Shown in pieces: positions 44,846 to 56,147 of a stretch of 64,000 nucleotides of DNA. The first letter of the stretch is position 1; every line of letters begins with the position of its first letter. Where the stretch lies: the NCBI RefSeq assembly GCF_001578185.1, contig NZ_CP011008.1, positions 5,236,001 to 5,300,000 on the forward strand, given 5' to 3'. Position numbers and translations under genes: made by a program. This stretch comes from Peribacillus simplex. Lineage in GTDB: Bacteria; Bacillota; Bacilli; Bacillales; DSM-1321. Under the pieces are notes generated by a model, which was given only the letters and a program-made list of their open reading frames with translations, was not told where the DNA came from and did no database searches.

Positions 44846-46045
44846 TTATCCTTTAATTTTTTTAATGAAGACTACTTTTAAATAATTTCCTTCCTTATAT
44901 TCCGTACTTGTTTTAAAATCAGCCGGCAATGAGATTTCTTCCATGAGCTCATATTTCCCATTCATCTCCCTGAAGGCAACATCAATGAAGCTCTTGAATT
45001 TCTTCATGTCAAACGTACTGCAATTAGTTGATGCGATAATGATGCCATTGTCTTCCGTAATGGAAATGGTATCCTTCAATAGATTCGTATAGTCTTTTCC
45101 GGCGCTGAAAGTAAACTTCTTTGACTTGGCAAAGCTGGGTGGATCGAGGATGACCATTTCAAATTTCAAAGCCTTCTTCACTGCATATTTAAAATACTTA
45201 AATACGTCCATCACCACGATATTTTGAGCTTCAGGATCTATTCCATTCACACTGAACTGCTCGATCGTCTTTGGTAAACTGCGATTCGCCAGGTCGACAC
45301 TAGTTGTTTTAACGGCACCGCCTAAAGCGGCAAACACGGAAAATGCCCCAGTGTAGGAGAACATATTCAACACCGTTTTCCCTTTTGCGTATTCATCCCG
45401 GATTTTCCTTCTGACATCGCGTTGATCAAGGAAGACACCGACCATTGCCCCATCATTCAGATAGACAGCGAAATGAACTCCATTCTCCTTTACAAGAAGC
45501 GGAAATGCCGGCTGATCACCCATGACAAAATCGTCTTCCTCTACATATTGCCCCTTCGTATCAAATCGTTTCTTCTGATAAAGCGACTTTACCTCGACCG
45601 TATTCTGCAGTGCCTTAATGATATAGTCTTTAAATGAATAAATCCCTTTGCTGTACCAGCTAATGACATAGTGACCATCATAATGATCGATGATTAAACC
45701 GCCAATTCCATCACCTTCCCCATTAAACAAGCGGAACGCTGTAGTCTCCGTATCTTCAAAAAAAGACTTTCGGAATTCATATGCCGCTCGGATTTTGCCA
45801 TTAAAAAAGGTTTGATCAATTTTTTCATTTTCTCTTCGGGTCAATACCCAGCCATAGCCTTTGTTTTGTTTACCATAATAACCTTTTGCTAGAAAACGGT
45901 TATTCTCATCCACCAAACGCACTAAAGATCCCTCTTCCTGAAGGTCATTATGGTTGGCTATCGACTCTTTAACAATCAAGGGAAAGCCCTTGCCGATTTT
46001 ACTTACGAACTTAGCTTTCACTTTTATATCTATTTCTTTTCCCAT
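44846..46045 (-). CDS. Class I rRNA methyltransferase (RlmI/YwbD-like)
   Basis: 399 residues with an N-terminal PUA-like domain (SIANHNDLQEEGSLVRLVDENNRFLAKGYY) and a C-terminal Rossmann methyltransferase: GKTVLNMFSYTGAFSVFAALGGAVKTTSVDLA is the SAM site, VILDPPSFAKSKK the catalytic motif IV, and the middle has GVFLDQRDVRRKI. These enzymes make 5-methylcytidine at 23S rRNA position 1962 in E. coli (RlmI). The B. subtilis homologue is YwbD. The ATG at 46045 is used because TAGGATG sits before it; the ATG nine bases upstream touches that site. Confidence 0.87.
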   Translation of the reverse strand: MGKEIDIKVKAKFVSKIGKGFPLIVKESIANHNDLQEEGSLVRLVDENNRFLAKGYYGKQNKGYGWVLTRRENEKIDQTFFNGKIRAAYEFRKSFFEDTETTAFRLFNGEGDGIGGLIIDHYDGHYVISWYSKGIYSFKDYIIKALQNTVEVKSLYQKKRFDTKGQYVEEDDFVMGDQPAFPLLVKENGVHFAVYLNDGAMVGVFLDQRDVRRKIRDEYAKGKTVLNMFSYTGAFSVFAALGGAVKTTSVDLANRSLPKTIEQFSVNGIDPEAQNIVVMDVFKYFKYAVKKALKFEMVILDPPSFAKSKKFTFSAGKDYTNLLKDTISITEDNGIIIASTNCSTFDMKKFKSFIDVAFREMNGKYELMEEISLPADFKTSTEYKEGNYLKVVFIKKIKG

Positions 46046-46103
46046 ATATATCATCCTATCTTTGCAATTGCTTTCTTCCCCATTTTACCCTAATCCCTTT
46101 ATA

Positions 46104-46141
46104 AATAAAAACGAGCCTGTTTCCGTCACAAGGCTCGTTTC
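46104..46141 (-). terminator. Terminator of the PTS IIC-like gene
   Basis: Perfect minus-strand stem ACGAGCCT / AGGCTCGT, extended by AAA/TTT, with a 12-nt loop and exit TTTTTATTTAT. Confidence 0.85.
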
Positions 46142-46155
46142 TCCAAAATCTTTAA

Positions 46156-47178
46156 TTATGATACTTCTAAATGAAGATCTCCCGGTTTTACTTTACCCAT
46201 CATCTTCAATACTCGATGTAAGGCAAGCGTGATCACAGCTGGCAAGACCATGCCCACTGCCACATAAACCAGGAACGTGTACAACCCTTGACCCGTAATT
46301 ATAGCAATCGGGGCAATCAATGAACTTAAGCCCATCCCCCCAAGCTCATAAGGTACTTGGAAATCGAATGCCAACGTAGCGATAGGAGCACAAATGATTG
46401 CCGCTATAAATGGCGGGACGACATATAATGGTTTTTTGATTAAGTTAGGAAATTGAACTTTCGGCGTAACCACCATCTGTGCAAGGAATCCACCCATATC
46501 ATTATCTTTATAAGACATGACAGTGAATCCAACAAATTGAACGGTACATCCGATTAAAGCAGCCGCGCTTGAAACAGGATCTAACTGTAGGGCAATAGCA
46601 AGAGCAGCGGAAGAAGCCGGTGTCATCAATAAAATGCTCCATACCAATGCAATGACCATGGAACCAATTAATGGAGAACCTTCAACCTGAGCTGTAATTT
46701 GACTGCTTAACCATGTCAGGAACGGTGTCGTAACAAGTGCTAGACCATATCCAGAAACCCCACCGACAAGAACAGCAGCCAATGGGATGGCCATGATATC
46801 CAACTTTGTTTTGCCTATTAGGCGCTTACCTACATAAGTTGCAATTAAGGCTGCCAGAACGGCACTTAGTGGCTGACCCGTAACAATCGTGAAGGCACCC
46901 TCAGCAGTTCTGTTGATGGCAGCACCGCCAACTGCACTTGAGGCCATGGCGCTAAAAATAATTAATGAATTACCTCCAAGCTGATAGGCGATACCTGCTC
47001 CTAAAGCTGGGGCTAGCAAGACCTTTGCGGCGCCTCCTATTGCCAGGAGGACCTCCCAATCTAAATATCCCCCTATCGATTCAAACAATAACCCGATTCC
47101 TAATGTTACCAAAACTGCGTTGGCTATCCCCGTTGAAGCCTTGTACATTCGATTGCTGATGTACTCTTTCCTGCTCAC
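46156..47178 (-). CDS. PTS IIC-like membrane protein (PTS_EIIC_2 family)
   Basis: 340 residues, about ten helices rich in glycine: ANAVLVTLGIGLLFESIGGYLDW, GIAYQLGGNSLIIFSAMASSAVGGAAIN, PLAAVLVGGVSGYGLALVTTPFL, TPASSAALAIALQLDPVSSAAALIGCTVQFVGFTVMSYKDND. This is the family annotated as stand-alone PTS sugar transporter subunit IIC; no IIA or IIB domain is encoded here or next to it, so whether it works in a phosphotransferase system is doubtful. GGAGTG precedes the start. Confidence 0.72.
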   Translation of the reverse strand: MSRKEYISNRMYKASTGIANAVLVTLGIGLLFESIGGYLDWEVLLAIGGAAKVLLAPALGAGIAYQLGGNSLIIFSAMASSAVGGAAINRTAEGAFTIVTGQPLSAVLAALIATYVGKRLIGKTKLDIMAIPLAAVLVGGVSGYGLALVTTPFLTWLSSQITAQVEGSPLIGSMVIALVWSILLMTPASSAALAIALQLDPVSSAAALIGCTVQFVGFTVMSYKDNDMGGFLAQMVVTPKVQFPNLIKKPLYVVPPFIAAIICAPIATLAFDFQVPYELGGMGLSSLIAPIAIITGQGLYTFLVYVAVGMVLPAVITLALHRVLKMMGKVKPGDLHLEVS

Positions 47179-47757
47179 TTTATCTCCACTCCTTATAAAT
47201 TATCAGAATATTCAACTTAAAAAAAAAAAAAAACCTATTATTTGGAAGGGTACACCAGTTGATTTTACTTTAGTGTCTTCTTACTAAGTTCACAAGAAAG
47301 GCTCAAACAATTCCACAAAATTAATCCCACTAACATAATAAGAGAATAATAATATGAAGTAATTCATATTATAAATACTCATCTATTTCGCCGCTCCCTA
47401 TAATGTCTGTTCGTATAATAACATGAATTTTCTGATAATGTAAGAAGTATTTTTATTCTAATAAAATAAAAACGCTTACAAAAAGGGGTATATATCACAT
47501 TTACATACAGTTAGGTCCAATATTGTATTATTTTAATATAAATTAATCCTTTTATTACTAATACACTCTAAAATTCTGGTTTTAAGCCGGAACAGCTTAT
47601 ACATTATTCCAATATAGGTTTTTAGCATTTACAACTACAAATTATTCCTCTTTTTATAAAAAAAGAGAATCCATTTAAATTGGATTCGCCTCTATACTAT
47701 GGTATAAATGTGATCTTTCATAAAGAATCCCCTCACACCTAGCTTTTAACTTCTCTT
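47179..47757. other. AT-rich intergenic region with terminator of the gltC-like gene
   Basis: 579 bp. It has a 13-base A-run at 47221-47233, no supported ORF, and at 47655-47689 a minus-strand hairpin (GAATCCA / TGGATTC) followed by CTCTTTTTTT, which terminates the LysR gene. The rest is low-complexity AT sequence. Confidence 0.6.
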
Positions 47758-48660
47758 CTATTGAAAACCTTCCAAAGTTGCAAAAGTGTCTCTCAGGAAT
47801 CGATAAAATAGTTTCTCCGTTGGCATTAATTCCCTTTCAGTTGGAATAATAACACCTACAGCCCTAGTTACGGATGGTTCATCCAACGGCAGTCTAACTG
47901 TAAAACGAGGCAAGCTGTCAATCAGAGAGATTTCTGGTATTAAGGTTACGCCAAGTCCTGCTGCCACTAGACCTTTAATAGCATCAGTATCTTTTCCTTC
48001 AAATGCAACTTCTGGCTCGAAACCGTGCAGTTTACATGCCTTCATAACAATATCACGTAAAACATACCCCTTAGGATATACGATGAACGGATTTCCTTGA
48101 AGTTCATTTAAGTTTAATGACTTCTTCAAGGCCAAAGGATGACTTTCTGATAAAAGAGCAACTAAGTTCTCAATAAATAAAGTTTCTCCGTGAATTTTCT
48201 TTTCGTTCGCCGGTAGAGGTCCAATTAAGGCCATGTTAATATTTCCTTTTATAACAGAATCGATCAGGTAGCGATATGAGCCTTGTTTCAAAGTGAACTT
48301 CGCTTGCGGGTAAATCTCTCTGAAATCAGAAATAACCTTTGGCAATATATAAGAAGCTAAACTACTTGGAAAGCCAATACGAATTGTCCCTTTTTCCGGA
48401 TTTAAGCTCTCAGCAAGCTCACGCTTTGAACGATCAATTATATCCATAGCTTGTTCCATATTCGCTAAAAATGTATGTCCTATAGGTGTCAGCTTAATCT
48501 TCCGGCCTTCGCGGATAAATAAAGGCACACCTAATTCCTCTTCTAAATTATAAATTTGACGACTTACTGCAGACTGGGCAACATGCAAAGCCACTGCTGC
48601 TTCCGTCATATGTTCACGCTTTGCGACTTCAATGAAATATTCGATTTGTCTTAATTCCAA
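47758..48660 (-). CDS. gltC: LysR-family regulator, GltC-like
   Basis: 300 residues, the exact length of B. subtilis GltC, with matching blocks. The helix-turn-helix is MELRQIEYFIEVAKREHMTEAAVALHVAQSAVSRQIYNLEEELG; the effector domain has GTIRIGFPSSLASYILPKVISDFREIYPQAKF, NMALIGPLPANEKKI and EGKDTDAIKGLVAAGLGVTLIPE. GltC activates glutamate synthase genes in B. subtilis in response to the 2-oxoglutarate/glutamate balance. Here it diverges from gdhA, so the likely target is glutamate dehydrogenase. The symbol reflects similarity; the regulon may differ. Confidence 0.85.
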   Translation of the reverse strand: MELRQIEYFIEVAKREHMTEAAVALHVAQSAVSRQIYNLEEELGVPLFIREGRKIKLTPIGHTFLANMEQAMDIIDRSKRELAESLNPEKGTIRIGFPSSLASYILPKVISDFREIYPQAKFTLKQGSYRYLIDSVIKGNINMALIGPLPANEKKIHGETLFIENLVALLSESHPLALKKSLNLNELQGNPFIVYPKGYVLRDIVMKACKLHGFEPEVAFEGKDTDAIKGLVAAGLGVTLIPEISLIDSLPRFTVRLPLDEPSVTRAVGVIIPTERELMPTEKLFYRFLRDTFATLEGFQ

Positions 48661-48665
48661 TGTAA

Positions 48666-50198
<1,533 letters not shown>

Positions 50199-50216
50199 TA
50201 ATAAGTTAAAAATAGG

Positions 50217-50247
50217 AGGCGGTCCCAACATGGGCCGTCTTATTTTT
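50217..50247 (+). terminator. Terminator of gdhA
   Basis: Stem GGCGGTCC / GGGCCGTC (with G-U pairs) and a short loop followed by TTATTTTT, 18 nt after the stop. Confidence 0.65.
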
Positions 50248-50396
50248 GGTAAAAGAGTGATTACATCTTTATACAGGTATCCTTATAGGAGTGAATGTTA
50301 AATTATGTAGCATGATTTCATGGGCTAGATTGATATTCTGCTTATTCAACTGGTTAATATGATTTTTACATTGTTAGCCCACCACATTGGCATAAA

Positions 50397-50746
50397 CTAA
50401 TTTAATGCCAATAAATGAACCATTGATCCCAAAAAGAGGAGTGTTTTAAAATCCACATGGGAAACATATTCAATCGTATCTCCGAATTGCTGCTCCATAT
50501 ATTGATGCTGTTCTGGATTTTTATCCTTCACTTCAGTGGCAGCGATAACTTTTTCAATAACCATATCTTCTGAACGGCTCGAACGACATCTTGAAATGAT
50601 GGTGTTCCATTCGTCAATGCCAAATCTATCTTGCAAACTCCCACTGGCACCGGCAGCCCGGCATCACCTACGACAATATAATCTGTATGACCAAGGTCTG
50701 CTAGGACCTTGGCTATTGAACTATTGATGATTCCTTGACGTTTCAT
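50397..50746 (-). pseudogene. rbsD: Frameshifted, truncated D-ribose pyranase gene
   Basis: From ATG at 50746 (overlapping the rbsK stop by 4 nt) the frame reads [20 protein letters not shown], with the RbsD catalytic His, through [18 protein letters not shown], then goes out of phase near 50570. The continuation [20 protein letters not shown] and IEYVSHVDFKTL is found in another frame. After FKTL the sequence departs from RbsD and the conserved C-terminus (RTGE...YANVIL) is missing. So a frameshift and a 3' deletion, which also removed the usual rbsACB transporter genes. Confidence 0.87.
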
Positions 50747-51624
50747 GCTAAGCCCCTTTCGACTTCTTTCCTTTGCGGCATGCCACCTTGAGCACCTAAC
50801 TTCGTCACGGAAATGGAAGCTGCCCGGTTCGCGAATAACAAACATTCGTCAAAACTTTTTCCTTCCGCAACACCCACCGCAAAAGCAGCATTGAAGGTAT
50901 CCCCTGCCCCTGTTGTGTCCACCGCTTCCACTGCAAAGCTTGGAACAACCTTTTCTTTATGCCCGTCAAAATATCGGACACCATTTTTTCCTTCTGTAAT
51001 GAATAATTTATTTGGATACTCAGTCAAGACTTTCGTTCGATCTCTCCCATTGAATAGTATTTCGAATTCATGCTCATTCGGCGTAAGGAAGGATGCCTGT
51101 TGAATGACAGCATCGCTTAGCTTGCGGGCGGGAGCTGGGTTCAAAAGTAATTTCTTATGAAGCGTGTTGCACAATTCAGCTAGATATTCCACCGTTTCTT
51201 CAGGTATTTCCTGCTGAACCAGCACGATATCCGATTCCTGAATGACCTTTTTCGCCTTTTTTACATATTCAGGAGTAATGAAATCATTTGCACCTTTTAC
51301 GACAATAATACTGTTATCACCTTCTGAAAGGGTGATGTGTGCTGTCCCGGAAGCGGAACCTGTAACCGGTTCCACATACTCTGTGTTTACATAATTTTTT
51401 TTCAGGTTTTCTAATATGATCTCTCCATAGACATCATCACCTACACATCCAACCATCGATACTTGTGCACCAAGACGGGCCGCTGCCACAGCCTGATTGG
51501 CTCCTTTCCCTCCAGGAACCGTTATAAAAGACTCTCCTAAAACCGTTTCCCCGGCCATTGGCCGCTTTGCTGATGTCACCACTAAGTCCATTGAGGAACT
51601 TCCCACTACTGTAATTCTAATCAT
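50743..51624 (-). CDS. rbsK: Ribokinase
   Basis: 293-residue PfkB-family sugar kinase phosphorylating ribose to ribose-5-phosphate. Sugar-binding [16 protein letters not shown] lies near residue 40, and the catalytic base and anion hole are in [19 protein letters not shown] near 240. Length and motifs are intact, although both flanking rbs genes are broken. Without the transporter and regulator it may still salvage intracellular ribose. Its upstream neighbour is the disrupted regulator rbsR, in the usual rbsR-rbsK-rbsD order. Confidence 0.93.
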   Translation of the reverse strand: MIRITVVGSSSMDLVVTSAKRPMAGETVLGESFITVPGGKGANQAVAAARLGAQVSMVGCVGDDVYGEIILENLKKNYVNTEYVEPVTGSASGTAHITLSEGDNSIIVVKGANDFITPEYVKKAKKVIQESDIVLVQQEIPEETVEYLAELCNTLHKKLLLNPAPARKLSDAVIQQASFLTPNEHEFEILFNGRDRTKVLTEYPNKLFITEGKNGVRYFDGHKEKVVPSFAVEAVDTTGAGDTFNAAFAVGVAEGKSFDECLLFANRAASISVTKLGAQGGMPQRKEVERGLA

Positions 51625-51688
51625 GCCTTCTCCGCCTTCCTTCTCGTTGTTTGTCTCTCCACAAAAGAAACAGGGAGCTTTTTGTGCG

Positions 51689-52604
51689 TTACTTCCAATT
51701 TTTCCTGATTGATCCTTTTAATGAGATTTCCGCCGCTTGTGCCCCCATCTCATAGGCTGGCTGCCTTATTGTCGATAATGGTGGGTGCAATAACGATGTA
51801 AAAGCGATATCATCATAGCCGATCAATTGTATGTCTTCCGGAATCCGTATTCCCCGTTTTAAAATCTCCTGAAGTGCGGCAGCTGCAACGATATCATTAC
51901 AAGCTATGATTCCATCCGTTTCCGGATTTTGCTCGAACAGCTGTCCCACACAAATTTGGCCGCCCTGAAAGGTCAGAGTTGAATCCATGACTTGCACGTT
52001 CACTTCCGCTTGTTCCAATTCCTCCAATGCAGCCTTATATCGTTCATATACAGGCTTTATTTCGACTGGCCCCCTAATGAGGACAATATTCGTACTGCCT
52101 CTATCCAGTAATACGCGTGCTGCCAGCTTACCGCCTGTCTTTTGATCGGAATAAACGGCTGGTAATTTCTCTGCTGTACGGTCGAGAAGGACTACTGGAA
52201 TATCCAGGTTATCGAAGTTTTCATTTGCTTCTTCACTAGTGGAAGCAATCATGCCCACTACATTATTCTGTAGAAAAGTGTCAATATATTCTATTTCTTT
52301 ATCTCTCTTTTCATCGCTATTTCCAAAGAAATCGATATCCAAATTGCTGCAGATAATCCTCGACACCTCTTGCCATTTCTGGAAAGAAGGGATTCGTATT
52401 GTCCGGCAAGATTAAACCAATCAATTTGGATTTACGTTTGTAGAGGGATCTTGCCACTTCATTCGGTTTATAGTTTAACTTTTCAACAGCTGCCATGACC
52501 ACCTTTTTTGTGTCCTCATGTGCATAACCACTGCCATTCATCACTCTAGAAACCGTAGCAACAGAAACCCCAGCTTCCTTTGCAACATCCCGAATAGTTG
52601 CCAA
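51689..52604 (-). pseudogene. rbsR: Frameshifted LacI-family ribose operon repressor
   Basis: A TTG start at 52604 (GAGGTGG upstream) opens ATIRDVAKEAGVSVATVSRVMNGSG, the LacI helix-turn-helix, then YKPNEVARSLYKRKSKLIGLILPDNTNPFFPEMARGVEDYLQQFGYR. There the frame ends at TAG (52317). The ligand-binding domain resumes in another frame at NSDEKRDKEIEYIDTFLQNNVVGMIAS and runs to the normal end. The break near 52325 equals one inserted or two lost bases. All other parts are intact. A sequencing error is possible, but rbsD next door is also broken, which favours real decay. Confidence 0.85.
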
Positions 52605-52769
52605 TATATCCACCTCAACACTCTTATGTAACCGTTTACACAACAGCTTATCACCAATTTATATGAACGGCAATTCCTATTCCAAAGATAATTTTTAGGG
52701 AGTTTGAACCAAAGAGGATAACACAATCTTTTTGTTAGCTATTATCGCTCTATAAATTTTTTAACAAAG

Positions 52770-52884
52770 TTGATTGGAACGGGTGTACGAGACTCTTGCG
52801 GGAAAAGCGCGTCTAGGGAGACCCGCAGGCGTAAGCCGAGGGCTGACCGCCCGTGGAAAGCGAGTAACTGGAGCGGGAATCAAC
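52770..52884. repeat. Bacillus-type intergenic repeat element (about 115 bp)
   Basis: A GC-rich segment in an AT-rich gap, bounded by inverted TTGATT / AATCAA ends, with internal CTTGCGGGAAAAGCGCGTCT, GGGAGACCCGCAGGCG and GGAAAGCGAGTAACTGGAGCG. This is the pattern of the short, highly structured, non-coding repeats found in many copies in Bacillaceae genomes. I recall the pattern but cannot count copies from one window. It lies between rbsR and the siderophore terminator. Confidence 0.65.
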
Positions 52885-52902
52885 GGTCAAATTGTAGAAA
52901 CT

Positions 52903-52949
52903 ATAAAAAACAGTAGACAAACTCGATTTTCATCGAGTTTGTCTACTGT
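52903..52949 (-). terminator. Terminator of the siderophore operon
   Basis: Perfect 18-bp stem (ACAGTAGACAAACTCGAT and its complement) with a 4-nt loop at 52910-52949; the minus-strand exit is TTTTTTA. Confidence 0.88.
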
Positions 52950-52984
52950 CTGAAACTGGCTCAAAATTCTGAGCAAGCTTAACT

Positions 52985-54796
52985 TTAAAACATTTTTGCA
53001 GGTAACTTTTCAAAAAGTGCATTATTCACATGCCCAAACTCAGATGCATGCGGACGGTCTTCACCATCGCTATAACCATATTGAAGCATCCGATTTCTAT
53101 TCAGGCATAGTTTTGTCAATTTTGGCGCAAAGAAATTGAATGTATCGAAACGATCCTGTAGCATAGGGAATTTTTTCTGATGTGTATGGATTGTTTGAGC
53201 GACACCTTCCCAAAAGGCATTCTCATCCAAAAGGGACCTCTTCATCAGAAGTGTTGACAAGTATCGGAAATGACAGATGAATAGTCCCGTGAAAATGAAT
53301 TGGACCAGCCCCTCGGGAGTCTCACTTCTTAGTACTTTCCTTAAATCATCAGGAAGGCTGCTTAATTCAGGAAGCGGCTGATCACTGACGTTTACATCAT
53401 CTACAAAATCCTTGATGGCCAAACGGTGAGGCTTGTAATCCTTCAAGACTAAAATGGTGTTTTGGCCATGCGGCGAGAATACCAATCCATATTGATAGAT
53501 AAAATGTAATAATGGTGATAGAATGACGTCGAATAATTGAGCTGTCCAGGCTTCTGCAGTCAATCCCGATTTTTCAATTAGGCTTTCCACATATGGTTTC
53601 CCTTTGCTGTCCACATGTAAAAGGGACGCAAGCGTAATGGGCTTTTCGCCTTCTTCCATATAACTGTAAATGCTTTCTCTCCAAATACCGCCCAGCATCT
53701 CTAAATATTGATAGGGTACATTCTCTAGCTTGGAATAATACGGGTGATCAACATTTAAACTGGCCACTTCACCAGGAAGCACCACTTTGCATTGTTCTTT
53801 CAAGAATGAATCATTTTCATAAATGTTCTTTATATACTCTGTGATTTTTGGCGCAATGACCGTGCGTTCCGCTGGTAATCCACGGTAGACTAGCGTATTT
53901 AAAATGCTCATTGGCAGCTTGACGTGGTGTTTATTCTTATTCGATACATTAACAAATGTCCGGATGGATTGTTGCGGCAGATACTCATCAGGACCATTTC
54001 CTAAAGCTACAATCAGCCCTTTAGCCAAGTCATCGGTAAAATTCTGGATGATTACATTCTTCCACTGCCATTCATGGACTGGGAGGTAGTAATAGTTTTC
54101 TGCCTTCAGCCCTTTCTCTGTCAATCTTTTTATAAATGATTTTTGGGTTTCCTCATCTAGTTCATTCTCCATCAATTGCTTATAGGACAACGTTTCGATG
54201 GAATTGAACTCACCCCTCGTTTTATGGACCGCAATCCATGATAACTGAACTTCCTTCTGGTTTTCTGGAGCAAACTTCAAGTAATCATCAAAACCGAAAC
54301 CGATTCTTCCCTTGTTATAAGCGATCCAAGGGTGACCGCTCATTTCTCCTTCAAGTAACGCATAGTCAAGCTCGACTAAATCATCCGCGTCTTGTTCAGG
54401 TTTGGATAGCAATTGAAGGTCCGCAAGCAGCGTATGATGGAATTCTTTGATTAAATGTCCTGTTGTTTCTGCAGTCATCCCAATTAACGGCTGAATGTCT
54501 AAAATGAATTGAATAGCATCATTGGCCTGTGTAAAACCTTCCGTTTTGCAGACCTGGATCGACTCAGCCTGTACTTCATAGCTGTCAAAAAGACGGGGCG
54601 AAGCCAAAAATTGATAAGATTTCCCCTCATTAATCTCTAACTCATATAGGTTTCCTGCTTCATTTTCTTTCAATACAGCTGGATGGATCATATCTTCATA
54701 CATATACTCAGAAATCATCTTTGCCAGCAGGTTTTGGTTTACTATCGACCAATTTTTTTCAGAAACCGCCTGTTCCACTTCATTCATGAACTGCAT
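52985..54796 (-). CDS. rhbF: NIS siderophore synthetase, RhbF/IucC-like
   Basis: 603-residue IucA/IucC-family ATP-dependent synthetase that joins a citrate carboxyl to a hydroxamate amine. Family blocks: GHPWIAYNKGRIGFGFDDYLKFAPE near 150, YLPVHEWQWKNVI, RTFVNVSNKNKHHVKLPMSILNT and VFSPHGQNTILVLKD. The order of the operon places it last, as rhbF in rhizobactin 1021, where the IucC-type enzyme adds the second arm. AAAGGGGAG ribosome site; 22 nt after the hydroxylase gene; terminator follows. Confidence 0.9.
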   Translation of the reverse strand: MQFMNEVEQAVSEKNWSIVNQNLLAKMISEYMYEDMIHPAVLKENEAGNLYELEINEGKSYQFLASPRLFDSYEVQAESIQVCKTEGFTQANDAIQFILDIQPLIGMTAETTGHLIKEFHHTLLADLQLLSKPEQDADDLVELDYALLEGEMSGHPWIAYNKGRIGFGFDDYLKFAPENQKEVQLSWIAVHKTRGEFNSIETLSYKQLMENELDEETQKSFIKRLTEKGLKAENYYYLPVHEWQWKNVIIQNFTDDLAKGLIVALGNGPDEYLPQQSIRTFVNVSNKNKHHVKLPMSILNTLVYRGLPAERTVIAPKITEYIKNIYENDSFLKEQCKVVLPGEVASLNVDHPYYSKLENVPYQYLEMLGGIWRESIYSYMEEGEKPITLASLLHVDSKGKPYVESLIEKSGLTAEAWTAQLFDVILSPLLHFIYQYGLVFSPHGQNTILVLKDYKPHRLAIKDFVDDVNVSDQPLPELSSLPDDLRKVLRSETPEGLVQFIFTGLFICHFRYLSTLLMKRSLLDENAFWEGVAQTIHTHQKKFPMLQDRFDTFNFFAPKLTKLCLNRNRMLQYGYSDGEDRPHASEFGHVNNALFEKLPAKMF

Positions 54797-54818
54797 ATAT
54801 TGCTCCCCTTTCCTTCTA

Positions 54819-56147
54819 TTAGTAAGCCATGACTGGTGATTTTACACGGAATGACTGAAAAGCACCCTTTGGCTCGGATGGATAAACCTCTTTACCTGCC
54901 AATTGATTGATAATAATGGAATTTCGGAATGCCCCTAATCCTAGATCAGGTGCCCCCACGCCATGCGTATGTACCTCGCCATTTTGAATAAAAAGATGAT
55001 TCGCTGTAGAGATGGTCGTTCCAATCCGATAGTCTTTCGTAATTGCAAGACGGCCCAAATCATCGCGGATTAAAAGCTCTTCCATGGTGTCAAGAAATGC
55101 CGGAACGGTCGATTTATAGCCCGTTCCAAAAACAACAGCCTCTGTATCCACATCAAATTCACTTTCTTCCACCCATTGTGAACATTTCAATGTCCAGCCA
55201 TTTTCAGTTGGCTCTACGGATGCAACTTCCGTCATCGCCCTAAGTTCAATGGAAAGCTCTGCATTTCCAATCGATTTTTCATACATCTTGTCAAAAATCG
55301 CCGCAATTGTTGTCGCGCTGATTCCTTTATACAAGAGGTCTTGTTTTGGTAAAATGTCATCCTTCTTTTCCTGTGGCAGCCGATAAAAGAAATCAAGGTA
55401 ATCCGGAGTGAAGTACTCCAACCCAAGTTTTGAATATTCCATAGGGAAAAAGCCTTTGGACCTCGTATACCAGTTTAGCTGGTAGCCATGCTTCTCCTGC
55501 TCATTCAGAAGATCTTCAAAGACCTCGGCCGCACTCTGTCCAGATCCGACAACCGTGATGGATTTTTTCTTCAGGATATTTTCTTTGTTCCGTAAATAAT
55601 CGGCCGAATGAAGGATGCTCTCTCCTTTATATGGACTAAATGCAGCCGGTACAGTCGGGGCACTTCCAATTCCCATGACTACATGGCGGCTATAATAGAC
55701 TTCGATCTTTTGTGTTTGTTCATCCCTTACACTGATTCGATAGCAGGTTTCATCTTGATTCCCTATATACTCCACCGCCTCTACCGCTTTTCCAAAACAG
55801 CAGCTATCAAGTTGATTGGCAGTCCAGCGGCAATAGTCGTTATATTCTTTTCGTGGAATCAAGAATTTTTCAAGGAAGTAGAAATGATAAAGCCGGTCAT
55901 GCTGCTGTAAATAATTCAGGTAACTATATCGACTTGTCACATCTGCCATGCTGACTAGATCAGCAAAGAACGGTACCTGCAGCGTTGTCCCCTCCAACAG
56001 CATCCCTTCATGCCAATTGAATTCCTGCTTTTTCTCAAAAAAGACGGCATTCAACTCCGGGGTTTTCTCCAAAAGGGCTGCAAGTCCAAGATTAAAGGGA
56101 CCTATCCCTATCCCTACCAGGTCATAGATAGATTGTTGCTTCTCCAT
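54819..56147 (-). CDS. rhbE: Diamine N-hydroxylase, RhbE/IucD-like flavin monooxygenase
   Basis: 442-residue class B flavoprotein monooxygenase of the IucD/SidA/PvdA family. FAD motif GIGIGPFNLGLAALLE, NADPH motif VVGSGQSAAEVFEDLL and the C-terminal FGTGYKSTVPAFLD are visible. In this operon it probably N-hydroxylates 1,3-diaminopropane, not lysine, as inferred from the two diaminobutyrate genes. The start is ATG at 56147, with GAGGAAGTGG upstream; the longer frame from 56249 would run deep into the acetyltransferase gene. It overlaps that gene by 26 nt. Confidence 0.9.
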   Translation of the reverse strand: MEKQQSIYDLVGIGIGPFNLGLAALLEKTPELNAVFFEKKQEFNWHEGMLLEGTTLQVPFFADLVSMADVTSRYSYLNYLQQHDRLYHFYFLEKFLIPRKEYNDYCRWTANQLDSCCFGKAVEAVEYIGNQDETCYRISVRDEQTQKIEVYYSRHVVMGIGSAPTVPAAFSPYKGESILHSADYLRNKENILKKKSITVVGSGQSAAEVFEDLLNEQEKHGYQLNWYTRSKGFFPMEYSKLGLEYFTPDYLDFFYRLPQEKKDDILPKQDLLYKGISATTIAAIFDKMYEKSIGNAELSIELRAMTEVASVEPTENGWTLKCSQWVEESEFDVDTEAVVFGTGYKSTVPAFLDTMEELLIRDDLGRLAITKDYRIGTTISTANHLFIQNGEVHTHGVGAPDLGLGAFRNSIIINQLAGKEVYPSEPKGAFQSFRVKSPVMAY

